Shown: positions 42,922 to 51,520 of the stretch, piece after piece | How positions within the stretch are numbered: position 1 is the first letter of the stretch | How the letters are laid out: each line of letters starts with the position of its first letter | NCBI RefSeq assembly: GCF_016925615.1 | Contig: NZ_CP070499.1 | Coordinates: 3,534,001-3,598,000 of the forward strand | Direction of reading: 5' to 3' | Source: Natronosporangium hydrolyticum | GTDB taxonomy: Bacteria > Actinomycetota > Actinomycetes > Mycobacteriales > Micromonosporaceae | DNA: 64,000 bases | Position numbers and translations under genes: made by a program | The notes under the pieces: model-generated | The model's input: the letters and a program-made list of their open reading frames with translations, nothing else | Databases searched by the model: none | Told to the model about the DNA's origin: nothing

Positions 42922-45722
42922 TCCTGTTCATCGTGCTGGCCGGCATGATGGGGCTGGCGCTACTTGTGGCGCCGATCTCCCGCCGGTTCGGCCGGGACAC
43001 CGGCTACTTCCTCGCCGCCGCCTTCCTCCTCCTTGGAGCGTTGCTGACGCCATCGATCCTGGAGGCGCTCGGCGGCGGTTACGTCGAGGAGTCGCTGCCG
43101 TGGATCCCCGCGCTCGGGGTGCAGGCGACGCTGCGGCTGGACGGGCTGGCGTCGCTGTTCACGCTGCTGATCATCCTGGTCGGCGCGCTGATCCTGGCCT
43201 ACTGCCCGCGCTACCTCCACGGCGACCACCACGCCCGCACGTACATCCTGCTGACCCTGTTCGCCGCCTCCATGCTCGGGCTGGTGCTCTCGGCCGACCT
43301 GGTGCTGCTCTTCGTCTTCTGGGAATTGACGACGATCTCGTCGTTCTTCCTGATCGGTGGCACCGGTCCGAAGTCGGCGAAGCCGGCGATGCGGGCGCTG
43401 ATCATCACCGCGGCCGGCGGGTTGGCGCTGCTGGTCGCAGTGATCATGATCTGGGCCGAGACCGGCACCACCTACCTGCCGGCGGTGCTGGATAATCCCG
43501 AGTGGCTGCTCGAATCACCCTACGGCTGGTCGGTCGGTGCGCTGGTGATCCTCGCCGCCTTCACCAAGTCCGCCCAGCTGCCGTTCCAGTCTTGGCTGCC
43601 CGGCGCGATGGTCGCGATCACTCCCGTGAGCGCCTATCTGCACGCGGCGACCATGGTCAAGGCCGGCATCTACCTGCTGATGCGCTTCTCCCCCGTCTAC
43701 GGTGACCAGGCTGCCTGGCAGGCCACCCTGGTCAGCGTCGGGTTGATCACCGCGATCGTCGGGGCGGCGCTGGCGCTGCGACAACACGACCTCAAGGCGC
43801 TCCTGGCCTACTCCACCGTGAGCCAGCTCGGGCTGCTGGTTGCGGTCACCGGCATCGGCACCTCCATCGGCTTCGCCGCCGCGGTGCTGCACACCGTCGC
43901 CCACGCGCTCTTCAAAGCGACCCTGTTCATGCTGGTCGGGATCATCGACCGGGAGGCCGGCAGCCGCGATGTCCGGGAGCTGGGTGGGCTGCGCCGGGTG
44001 ATGCCGGTGACCGCGGCCCTGACTGGCATCGCCGGACTCTCCATGGCCGGCGTCCCACCCATGATCGGCTTTGTCAGCAAGGAGACGATCTTCGAGGCGC
44101 TCTCGGAGGCGCACTTCGCCCCGTGGGCCGGCCCGGTCGCCGCCGGGCTCGGCGTCACCGCCTCCGTCCTGACCTTCGCCTACGGGGTCCGGATCTTCCA
44201 CGGCGCCTTCGCCGGCCCGACCACCCAACGCAACCTGTACGAGCCGTCGTGGCAGTTCCTGCTGCCGGCGGCGGTCCCGGCGGTCGCCGGGGTGGTCCTC
44301 GGCCCGGGAGTCGGCCTGCTGAACCCGCTGACCCAGAGCGCGGTGGCGAACATGGACCCGGGCGCCGTCGCGCCGGTGCTCGAGTTCTGGCACGGCTTCA
44401 GCATCGAGCTGTGGCTCTCGGCGATCACGATCGCGCTGGGGATGGTGCTCTTCTTCGCCCGGGAACCGGTGGACCGGTTCCTCAACCGGATCAAGACACC
44501 GCCCGAGGGTGAGCTGTTCGACTACGGCTACAACGCGACCTTGAAGTTCGGCTGGTGGGTCGGCGCCCCCAACCGCAGCAACTCGCCGGCCGCGTTCCTG
44601 ATCTGGCCGATGGTGGTGGTGCTGGTCCTAGGCGCGGGCGCCCTCTTCGCCTACGGTTCGTGGCCCACCGATCCACCGGGCACCACCACCCCGTACGACT
44701 GGCCGTTGATCGCGCTGCTCGCCGTGGCGTCCGCGGCGCTGGTGGCGATGCGGAACACGCTCGCCGCGATCGCGCTACTCGGCGTGATCGGCTTCCTGGT
44801 CTCGATCTGGTTCATGCTCGCCGGTGCCCCGGACGTGGCGCTCACCCTCCTGCTGGTGGAGGTGCTCACCGCGGTGGTGGCGGTGCTGGTGCTGCGGACG
44901 CTGCCGCCGAAGTTCCGGCGGGTGCCGAAGCTGCGGCAACTGCCGGCTGCGGTGGTGGCGATCGCCACCGGGGTGCTGGCGATGGCGGCGACGCTCGCCT
45001 TCACCGGCCACCGGGACCGCTCCGAGCTGGGTGACTACTTCCTGTCCAACGCCGAGGAGCAGACCGGCGGACGCAACGTGGTCAACACCATCCTGGTCGA
45101 CTACCGCGCGCTGGACACCCTGGGTGAGGCGACCGTGCTGGGCGTCGCGGCGCTCGGGGCGATCTACCTGCTGGGCCGGTTCCGCGTCACCCGACCGGCG
45201 AGCGACCCGAACGCGGCGCCAGCGCCGCAGCTCAGCAGCCCGATCTTGTTCCAGGTGACCAACTGGGTGCTGGCGCCCGGCCTGTTGTTGCTCTCGGCGT
45301 ACCTCTTCCTGCGGGGGCACTACGAGCCGGGCGGCGGGTTCATCGCCGCGCTGGTCGCCGGGATCGCGATCGCCTTCGGCTACCTCGCCCAGGGGATCAC
45401 CGGCGGCACCGTGCCGGTGCTGCGGGCACTAAAGCCCGAGCCGTTGATCGCGCTCGGCCTGGGCCTCAGTGTCCTGGTCGGCGGCGCCGCCGCCATCGGC
45501 GGCGAGCCGTTCCTCACCCCGCTGCATCTGGAGTTCGGCGACTTCAAGCTGACCTCCTCGTTGCTCTTTGACGTCGGCATCTACCTGTTCGTGCTCGGCA
45601 TGGTGGTGGCCGCGATCGACCGGCTGGGCGGCGCCCGACGGGAGCCGCCCCCAGAGCCGGCCGACGCCGCCGCGCCCACCCCCGACCCGGCTGGGACCCC
45701 TCGCCCAGGAGGTGACGCATGA
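42918..45722 (+). CDS. mrpA: Mrp Na+/H+ antiporter subunit A fused to subunit B
   Basis: A 934-residue polytopic protein. The NuoL-like core (about 1-500) has VLLFVFWELTTISSFFLIGG, the conserved Lys in AAFTKSAQLPFQSWLPGAM and His/Lys in LHTVAHALFKATLFM. A DUF4040/MrpA C-terminal part (about 590-700; LLAVASAALVAMRNTLAAIALLG) is followed by a full MnhB domain (about 775-910; LSSPILFQVTNWVLAP, GGGFIAALVAGIAIAFGYLA). Part of the multi-subunit antiporter that extrudes Na+ using the proton gradient, supporting salt and alkali tolerance. All following subunits overlap by ATGA. Confidence 0.95.
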   Translation: MILFIVLAGMMGLALLVAPISRRFGRDTGYFLAAAFLLLGALLTPSILEALGGGYVEESLPWIPALGVQATLRLDGLASLFTLLIILVGALILAYCPRYLHGDHHARTYILLTLFAASMLGLVLSADLVLLFVFWELTTISSFFLIGGTGPKSAKPAMRALIITAAGGLALLVAVIMIWAETGTTYLPAVLDNPEWLLESPYGWSVGALVILAAFTKSAQLPFQSWLPGAMVAITPVSAYLHAATMVKAGIYLLMRFSPVYGDQAAWQATLVSVGLITAIVGAALALRQHDLKALLAYSTVSQLGLLVAVTGIGTSIGFAAAVLHTVAHALFKATLFMLVGIIDREAGSRDVRELGGLRRVMPVTAALTGIAGLSMAGVPPMIGFVSKETIFEALSEAHFAPWAGPVAAGLGVTASVLTFAYGVRIFHGAFAGPTTQRNLYEPSWQFLLPAAVPAVAGVVLGPGVGLLNPLTQSAVANMDPGAVAPVLEFWHGFSIELWLSAITIALGMVLFFAREPVDRFLNRIKTPPEGELFDYGYNATLKFGWWVGAPNRSNSPAAFLIWPMVVVLVLGAGALFAYGSWPTDPPGTTTPYDWPLIALLAVASAALVAMRNTLAAIALLGVIGFLVSIWFMLAGAPDVALTLLLVEVLTAVVAVLVLRTLPPKFRRVPKLRQLPAAVVAIATGVLAMAATLAFTGHRDRSELGDYFLSNAEEQTGGRNVVNTILVDYRALDTLGEATVLGVAALGAIYLLGRFRVTRPASDPNAAPAPQLSSPILFQVTNWVLAPGLLLLSAYLFLRGHYEPGGGFIAALVAGIAIAFGYLAQGITGGTVPVLRALKPEPLIALGLGLSVLVGGAAAIGGEPFLTPLHLEFGDFKLTSSLLFDVGIYLFVLGMVVAAIDRLGGARREPPPEPADAAAPTPDPAGTPRPGGDA

Positions 45723-46168
45723 CCGCAGCGATCGCCGTCGGCATCCTCGCCGCCACCGGGACGTACCTCATCTTCCAGCGGGGCCTGATCCGGATCACGA
45801 TCGGGTTTGTGATGCTGGGCCACGCCGCCAACATCATCGTGGTGGCGGCGGGCGGGATGAGCCTGCGGAGCGCGCCCCTGCTCGGCCACGGCCCGGCCGA
45901 GGAGATGGCCGACCCGTTGCCGCAGGCGTTCGTGCTGACCGCCATTGTGATCACCTTCGGGATCACGGTCTACCTGCTCGCCCTCGCGCGCGGCGGCGGT
46001 GAGGAGGACCCGGGCGACGACGCGCTCGACCCGGACACCCCGGACGAACCCGACGGCGAAGACGACGTCGATCCGGACCGACGAGCGGATCTGGGCCACG
46101 GCAGCGACACCCCCGAGTGGGACGAGGACGTCTCCCACATCACCGACGAGCGGGCTGAGAAACGATGA
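45719..46168 (+). CDS. mrpC: Mrp antiporter subunit C
   Basis: A 149-residue NuoK-like protein: three membrane segments (about 3-22, 28-48, 70-92) with GFVMLGHAANIIVVAAGG, followed by an unusual acidic tail of about 50 residues (EEDPGDDALDPDTPDEPDGE) longer than in most MrpC proteins. ATG overlaps the mrpA stop (ATGA). Confidence 0.93.
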   Translation: MTAAIAVGILAATGTYLIFQRGLIRITIGFVMLGHAANIIVVAAGGMSLRSAPLLGHGPAEEMADPLPQAFVLTAIVITFGITVYLLALARGGGEEDPGDDALDPDTPDEPDGEDDVDPDRRADLGHGSDTPEWDEDVSHITDERAEKR

Positions 46169-47661
46169 ACGGCTGGCTGCTGACGCTGCCGGTGGCGGTG
46201 CCGCTCTTCGCGGCCGCCGTGCTGGTCTTCACCCCCAACTCGGTCGCGCTGCAGCGGCTGCTGAGCATCGCCGCCAACGGCGCGGTGCTGGTACTCGGCG
46301 CGGTGTTGCTGGCCCGCACCTACGACGGGTCGGTGATCAGCGAGAACCTGAGCGGCTGGACCCAGGTCGGCATCCCGATCATGTTCGCCGGCGACGCCTT
46401 CAGCGCGTTGATGCTCTGCGTCACCGCCCTGCTGGTGATGGTCTGCTTGGGCTTCGCGTTCGCCACCGGCGACGCCGCCCATCGGCTCTTCGCGCCGATG
46501 GCGCTGGTGATGGCGGCCGGGGTCTACGGCGCCTACCTCACCGCCGACCTGTTCAACCTGTTCGTCTTCGTCGAGGTCATGCTCGCGCCGTCGTACGTGT
46601 TGCTGGTGCTCGCCGGTGGCCGGAAGCGGGTCGCCGCCGGCCGGCTGTATCTGACGGTGAGCCTGCTCGCCTCGACGATCTTCCTCGCCGGCATCGGCCT
46701 GGTCTACGGCTTGGCCGGCACGGTCAACCTCGGGCAGCTCGCCGGGAGCGCCAGCGGCTCCCCCGCGATGGCGGTCGCCGGCTCGCTGATCCTGATCGCG
46801 ATGGGGGTCAAGGCGGCGCTGGTGCCGGTGCATGGTTGGCTACCCCGGGCCTACCTGCACGCCGCCCCCGCGGTGGCGGCGCTCTTCTCCGGCCTGCTCA
46901 CCAAGGTCGGCGTCTACGTGATCTTCCGGCTCTACGCGGTGATGTACGAAGGGGATCCGCAGTACGCGTGGGTGGTGATGCTCGCGGCGCTGCTGAGCAT
47001 GGTGGTCGGGGTACTCGGCGCGGTCGGCGAGAAGACCATGCGGGCGATCCTCGCGTTCCACATGATCAGCCAGATCGGCTACATGATCATCGGCCCGGCG
47101 CTCTTCACCACGGTGGCGTTGGCCGCCGGCATCTTCTACATCATCCATCATGTGCTGGTGAAGGCTGCGTTGCTGATCTGCGCCGGGGCGGTGGAGGTCA
47201 CCTACGGCACCGGCCGGTTGGACCGCCTGGGCGGGTTGGTCAACCGTGCCCCCTGGCTGGCCGCCGCGTTCATGGTCGCCGCCCTGTCGCTGGCCGGCAT
47301 GCCACCCATGTCCGGGTTCATCGCCAAGCTGGCGATCGTCCGGGCCGCGATCCTGGAGGCCCACTACCTCGCCGCGGTGGTAGCGGTGCTGGTCGGGCTC
47401 CTCACCCTGCTTTCTATGATCAAAATTTGGAACGGCGCGTTCTGGGGCCACAACGGCGAGGCCACCTGGGACGAGGAGGGTGAACGGAGCAGCGCGACCA
47501 CTCGGGTGATCAAGCCGTCGCTGGTTGCACCGGCGGTGGTGCTCGCCTCCTTCTCGTTGATCTTCGGCATCGGGGCGGAGCCGTTGCTGGCGGCGACCAC
47601 TGTGGCGGCCGAAGGTCTGACCGATATCACGGCCTACGTGACGGCGGTGACGATGCGATGA
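46165..47661 (+). CDS. mrpD: Mrp antiporter subunit D
   Basis: A 498-residue NuoM/N-like subunit. FNLFVFVEVMLAPSYVLLVL (conserved Glu), KAALVPVHGWLPRAYLHA (conserved Lys), HMISQIGYMIIGPAL and HHVLVKAALLICAGAVE are the proton-channel motifs. 14 or so membrane segments. ATGA overlap with mrpC and mrpE. Confidence 0.95.
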   Translation: MNGWLLTLPVAVPLFAAAVLVFTPNSVALQRLLSIAANGAVLVLGAVLLARTYDGSVISENLSGWTQVGIPIMFAGDAFSALMLCVTALLVMVCLGFAFATGDAAHRLFAPMALVMAAGVYGAYLTADLFNLFVFVEVMLAPSYVLLVLAGGRKRVAAGRLYLTVSLLASTIFLAGIGLVYGLAGTVNLGQLAGSASGSPAMAVAGSLILIAMGVKAALVPVHGWLPRAYLHAAPAVAALFSGLLTKVGVYVIFRLYAVMYEGDPQYAWVVMLAALLSMVVGVLGAVGEKTMRAILAFHMISQIGYMIIGPALFTTVALAAGIFYIIHHVLVKAALLICAGAVEVTYGTGRLDRLGGLVNRAPWLAAAFMVAALSLAGMPPMSGFIAKLAIVRAAILEAHYLAAVVAVLVGLLTLLSMIKIWNGAFWGHNGEATWDEEGERSSATTRVIKPSLVAPAVVLASFSLIFGIGAEPLLAATTVAAEGLTDITAYVTAVTMR

Positions 47662-48116
47662 CGACCACGAACAACTCCACTGGCGCCGGCAGCCGGGCAG
47701 TCACCCGGGCCGGCCGGATCCTCGGCTTCCTCGGCTATTACTCAGTGGAGTTCCTGCGCTCCAACGCGATGGTGCTGGTCGAGATCTTCCGGTTCCGGTC
47801 GCGGGCGCGCCCGGCGCTGCTGACCGTGCCGCTGCGCAGCACCCGGCAGGTAGAGATGGTCTCGCTGGCCAGCCTGATCTCGCTCACGCCCGGCACCCTC
47901 ACCATCGAGGTGCAGCCGGAGCCACCCACGCTCTACGTGCACGGCATGTTCGCCGCCGACCCGGCGGAGTTCGTCGCCGGCCTGCACACCATGGAGGACC
48001 AACTACTCGCCGCGATGCGGCCGGTAGCGCAGGAGCCGGACCCGGCTGGCCTGGCCGCACGGGGCGAGCGCTCCCGCCGGGCCGGCGTCGCCGCCCCCAT
48101 CGAGCGGAGGCCGTGA
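47658..48116 (+). CDS. mrpE: Mrp antiporter subunit E
   Basis: A 152-residue MnhE protein: membrane segment, then FLRSNAMVLVEIFRF, PLRSTRQVEMVSLASLISLTPGT-type family signature and YVHGMFAADPAEFV. A Pro/Arg-rich tail follows. Its TGA overlaps the mrpF start region. Confidence 0.92.
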   Translation: MTTTNNSTGAGSRAVTRAGRILGFLGYYSVEFLRSNAMVLVEIFRFRSRARPALLTVPLRSTRQVEMVSLASLISLTPGTLTIEVQPEPPTLYVHGMFAADPAEFVAGLHTMEDQLLAAMRPVAQEPDPAGLAARGERSRRAGVAAPIERRP

Positions 48117-48373
48117 TGACTGTGCTCGACGGAGTGCTCGTAGTTTTGGCCGTCGCGATGCTGGTGGTGACCGTCCGGACCGTGGTCGGGCCGACCAACG
48201 CCGACCGCGCGCTCGCGATCGACCTCGGCTTCGCCGCCTTCGTGGCCGCGATCGCGGTCCTAGCGGTCCGGGTCGACGAACCCGCGCTGCTGGACCTGGT
48301 GCTGGCCGCGACCCTGGTCGGTTTCCTCGGCACCGTGGCGGTGGCGAAGCTGGTGGAGAGGGGGCGGCGATGA
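48116..48373 (+). CDS. mrpF: Mrp antiporter subunit F
   Basis: An 85-residue MnhF protein with three membrane segments and the signature VVGPTNADRALAIDL. ATG 48116 is preferred over GTG 48113 because the GGAGG site then has proper spacing and the ATG shares a base with the mrpE stop. Confidence 0.92.
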   Translation: MTVLDGVLVVLAVAMLVVTVRTVVGPTNADRALAIDLGFAAFVAAIAVLAVRVDEPALLDLVLAATLVGFLGTVAVAKLVERGRR

Positions 48374-48738
48374 GCACCGTCCAGACCATCGTCGGGCACG
48401 CCCTGATTTTGATCGGTGCCGGGTTGATCTTCGGTGCCACTGTCGGCATCATCCGGCTGCCCGATCTCTACAACCGGACCAACGCGGTGGCGAAAGCGGC
48501 CGCGTTGGGGGTCTCGTGCATCCTCGCCGGGGTGGGGGTGCTGATGCCCAGCCCCACGACGATCCTGATCCTGCTGCTGGCGATCGCCGCGCAGCTGTTC
48601 ACCGCCCCGATCGCCGGCTACGCGGTGGGGCGCGCGGGCTACCGGACGGGCGCGCCGATGGTGTCGACCACCCACCGGGACGACCTGGCCGAGGTCTACC
48701 GTTCCGGGGCCGACCCGGGGCAGGACCAGCAGCACTAG
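48370..48738 (+). CDS. mrpG: Mrp antiporter subunit G
   Basis: A 122-residue MnhG protein with three membrane segments and GIIRLPDLYNRTNAVAKAAALG, ending in a charged tail. Last gene of the mrp operon. Its stop and the stop of the convergent sigma factor gene are both read from the palindrome CTAG at 48735-48738. Confidence 0.93.
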   Translation: MSTVQTIVGHALILIGAGLIFGATVGIIRLPDLYNRTNAVAKAAALGVSCILAGVGVLMPSPTTILILLLAIAAQLFTAPIAGYAVGRAGYRTGAPMVSTTHRDDLAEVYRSGADPGQDQQH

Positions 48739-49976
48739 CCCGCCGGCAGGCGACCCGCCCGCCCGTAGAGGTAACGCTGCATCGGCGGGCTGGTCGCCCG
48801 CTGGGCGGCCGCCTCGTAAGCGACCCGGGCGGCCTGCGGCTCCCCCGCCAGCTCCAGCAGGTGCGCCCGGACCGCGTACAGCCGGTGGTGGTCGGCGATC
48901 CGCTCGTCGGCCTGCAGCTCGCCGACCAGCTCCAGCCCGGCGGCGGGCCCGCGCGCCATCGCCGCCGCGACCGCGTGGTTCAGCGCCACCATCGGGTTCT
49001 CCGACAGCTGCCGCAGCAGTTCGTAGAGGGCCACGAGCTGCGGCCAGTCGGTCGCCTCGGCGCTGGGCGCCTCGTCGTGCACCGCGGCGATCGCCGCCTG
49101 CAGTTGGTAAGGGCCGGTGGGGCCACGCGGCAACGCCTGGCTGATCAGCGCCACGCCCTCGGCGATCATCCCCCGGTCCCACTGGCTGCGGTCCTGCTCA
49201 GCCATCGGGACGAGCGCCCCCTCCGGGCCCAGCCGCGCCGGCCGGCGGGCATCGGTGAGCAGCATCAGCGCAAGCAGGCCGGTCACCTCGCCGTCCTCCG
49301 GCTGCAGCCGGTGCAGCAGCCGGGTCAGCCGGATCGCCTCGGCCGACAGCTCAGCACGGTGCAGACCCGGCCCGTACGTGGTGGCGTACCCCTCGTTGAA
49401 GATCAGGTAGAGCACATGTAGGACCGCGGCGAGCCGCTCCTCGCGCTGCGCCGGCGGCGGCATCCGGAACGGAACGCCGCTGGCTCGGATCCGCTGTTTG
49501 GCCCGGCTGATCCGGCGGGTCATGGTCGGTTCCGGCACCAGGAACGCCCGGGCAACCTCGGCGGTGGACAGGCCGCCGACGGCCCGCAGCGTGAGCGCGA
49601 TCTGGCCGGCCGGCGGCAGCGCCGGGTGACAACACAGGAAGAGCAGGACCAGCGTGTCGTCGGCCGCGGTCGCGGTCCGGTCGGCCGGCGGGGCCTGCCC
49701 CTGCTCCGGCAGCGCCCATTGGGTGACCGTCTCCTCCCGCCGGCGCCGGGCCTGCTCGCTGCGGAGCAGGTCGGTCAACCGGCGCCCCGCAACGGTGATC
49801 AGCCAGGCCCGCGGGTTATCCGGCAGGCCCTCGGTCGGCCACTGCCGGGCTGCGGCGATCAGCGCCTCCTGCACCGCGTCCTCGGCGGTGTCGAAGTGTC
49901 CATACCGGCGTACGACCGCGCCGAGGACCTGCGGCGCGAGGGTACGCAGCAGGTCCTCGAAGCCGGCGTCGGTCAC
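48735..49976 (-). CDS. ECF42-type sigma factor with DUF6596 domain (copy 1)
   Basis: A 413-residue sigma-70 family protein: sigma region 2 (about 5-75; YGHFDTAEDAVQEALIAAAR, PRAWLITVAGRRLTDLLRSE), region 4 (about 115-175; LRAVGGLSTAEVARAFLVPE) and a long C-terminal TPR-like DUF6596 part (VLHVLYLIFNEGY, GPYQLQAAIAAVHDEA). ECF42 factors have no anti-sigma and pair with a YCII/DGPF protein, as here: its GTG overlaps that gene's stop (GTGA at 49973-49976). About 6 kb away is a second such pair. Confidence 0.93.
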   Translation of the reverse strand: MTDAGFEDLLRTLAPQVLGAVVRRYGHFDTAEDAVQEALIAAARQWPTEGLPDNPRAWLITVAGRRLTDLLRSEQARRRREETVTQWALPEQGQAPPADRTATAADDTLVLLFLCCHPALPPAGQIALTLRAVGGLSTAEVARAFLVPEPTMTRRISRAKQRIRASGVPFRMPPPAQREERLAAVLHVLYLIFNEGYATTYGPGLHRAELSAEAIRLTRLLHRLQPEDGEVTGLLALMLLTDARRPARLGPEGALVPMAEQDRSQWDRGMIAEGVALISQALPRGPTGPYQLQAAIAAVHDEAPSAEATDWPQLVALYELLRQLSENPMVALNHAVAAAMARGPAAGLELVGELQADERIADHHRLYAVRAHLLELAGEPQAARVAYEAAAQRATSPPMQRYLYGRAGRLPAG

Positions 49977-50380
49977 GGCACCGACAGCTCCTCCACGCCC
50001 TCCAGCACCGGCCGGATGTCCACGTACTCGCCCTCGGCGGCCGGGTTGATGAACTGCACGGCGATCTCCGCGGCCCGGTCGAAGCTGTCACACTCGACGA
50101 TATTGAAACCGGCGAGCACCTCCTGGGTCTCCGGGTACGGCCCGTCGGTCACCACCGGCGTACCGCCGCGTAGCTCCACCCGTCGGGCATGCACCGGCGC
50201 GGTCAGGCCGTGAGCCGCGACGTGCTCGCCGGAGTCCACCAGCCCCTGGTTCGCCTTGCCCATGTGTTCGTGCATCGCCGCGATCTCCTCACCGGACATC
50301 GCCGGCTTGCCAGGGGTGGGCCGGCCCGCCAGCACGTCGTAGTCCTGCTGCGAGGCATAGAGCATGATCATGTACTTCAT
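49973..50380 (-). CDS. YCII/DGPF domain protein (copy 1)
   Basis: A 135-residue protein from ATG 50380 behind GGAGAC. It opens MKYMIMLYASQQDY and holds VVTDGPYPETQEVLAGFNIVE, the DGP signature of the family. DGPF proteins accompany ECF42 sigma factors; a role in signal input or metabolite detoxification is suspected. Transcribed with the sigma gene. Confidence 0.92.
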   Translation of the reverse strand: MKYMIMLYASQQDYDVLAGRPTPGKPAMSGEEIAAMHEHMGKANQGLVDSGEHVAAHGLTAPVHARRVELRGGTPVVTDGPYPETQEVLAGFNIVECDSFDRAAEIAVQFINPAAEGEYVDIRPVLEGVEELSVP

Positions 50381-50529
50381 CGGTGTCTCCTTCCCTGCCG
50401 GGCGCCGGTGCTCGGCGCCCTCATCAGGGACGTCGGAGCCCGCACCGGCCAGCGGACCTCCCCCAACCCTCAGCCTAAGTCCTCGCCGATCCTCCACCGT
50501 CCGCAACGCACCCCGCCACCCAGCAGCCA

Positions 50530-51043
50530 GCTGGCTGATCGGGACGCTTGATCATCATGCATCGCCGCACCTCAGGTGGTGCGGCAGCAGCGTTTGCTCT
50601 GCGCATCTATACGCCAGCGCTGGTCATTCGAGAAGGGCTGGGCCAGCGAGAATACGCGGGGAGCGCCGCCGAGCTGCCTCCCCTCCCGCCGGCTGACCGC
50701 TCCGGCCTCCTGCCGCCGCCTGACCACCGCCGGGGACCGCCGGCGACCGCCGGGGACGGAAGTTTGCCCCAGGTCACGGACTTTGTAGCAGGCCAGCTTG
50801 CGCCCGTCGGTCGCTTGGTGGGTTGAGTGGTGATCCACTACGGCGACAAATCGCCTTAAACTGGCAAACCAGGCACCACTCAACCCACCAAGTCGAGCGA
50901 GACGAGCTGCCCGGACCCGACCTTGCGGCGATCCCTACCGAAACAGCCCAGCCGATGGCGTATGCGTAAGCAGCGCAAACGCTCCCGCAGCACCACCTGA
51001 GCTGCGGCGATGCCTGATGATCAAGTGACCCGATCCAGCCAGC
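50530..51043. repeat. 514-bp element bounded by imperfect inverted repeats
   Basis: The left arm (about 50530-50615) and the right arm (about 50960-51043) are inverted copies of about 85 bp, matching at roughly four in five positions by eye. Shared words are CTTGATCATCA, GCATCGCCGCA, CTCAGGTGGTGC, GAGCGTTTGC-like and ATACGCC. No transposase is encoded inside. It looks like a non-autonomous element (MITE-like) or a degenerate inverted duplication. Confidence 0.6.
50814..50892. repeat. Nested 19-bp perfect stem with two inner hairpins
   Basis: CTTGGTGGGTTGAGTGGTG (50814-50832) pairs exactly with 50874-50892. The 41-base interior holds GGCGA-CAAA-TCGCC (50842-50855) and CTGG-CAAA-CCAG (50861-50872), giving a three-way-junction-like shape with two identical CAAA loops. 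It could be a structured RNA, or a recombination or terminator element. Confidence 0.6.
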
Positions 51044-51105
51044 GGAGTCGCATGCGTCCCGCGGTCTCACGGCCGGGTTGGGGGTATCGAGCTGAAGATC
51101 CAAAG

Positions 51106-51148
51106 CCCGGGAGCTGTACGACACGCGGCGAGCCGTACAGCTCCCGGG
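51106..51148. terminator. 15-bp perfect hairpin
   Basis: CCCGGGAGCTGTACG (51106-51120) pairs perfectly with 51134-51148 around a 13-base loop; no T-run. No gene ends nearby, so it may end a non-coding transcript. Confidence 0.4.
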
Positions 51149-51520
51149 TAGTTGATCAACTCAGGATGGCGCCCGGAACGACCTGCGCCGATACGCGAGT
51201 CGGCGGTTGGACCGGCAGCCCAGCGGCCAGATCCCCCGGCCGATGGCGAGGGCGGCCTGCTTGCTGCTCCGTCTGTGCTCGCAGCTCTCGTAGGCCACGG
51301 CGTAGCTGCCTCTGCCTGCCAAGCGGCGACTCGGCTGGAGCCCAGTGTGTCGACCATGGCCTTCCGCGACCGACCCGAAGTACGCTTTGCCCGTGGCTTA
51401 GGCATGGCTTAGGCGTGGCGTGGCGTGGCTGGTTCGGGCGGGCCGCGGAGCCGTCCGGTCGCGGCGACCGGCCACCCGGCACCCCCGCGACCAGGCTGGC
51501 GACCGGAGGGAGCGGGGTAC

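Larger units (their letters stand above)
50381..51520. other. 1.1-kb gene-free region with structured DNA
   Basis: No open frame here has a ribosome site or family resemblance. It contains the inverted-repeat element 50530-51043, a nested perfect 19-bp stem (50814-50892) and a 15-bp hairpin (51106-51148). Nothing is seen in 50381-50529. Confidence 0.55.
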
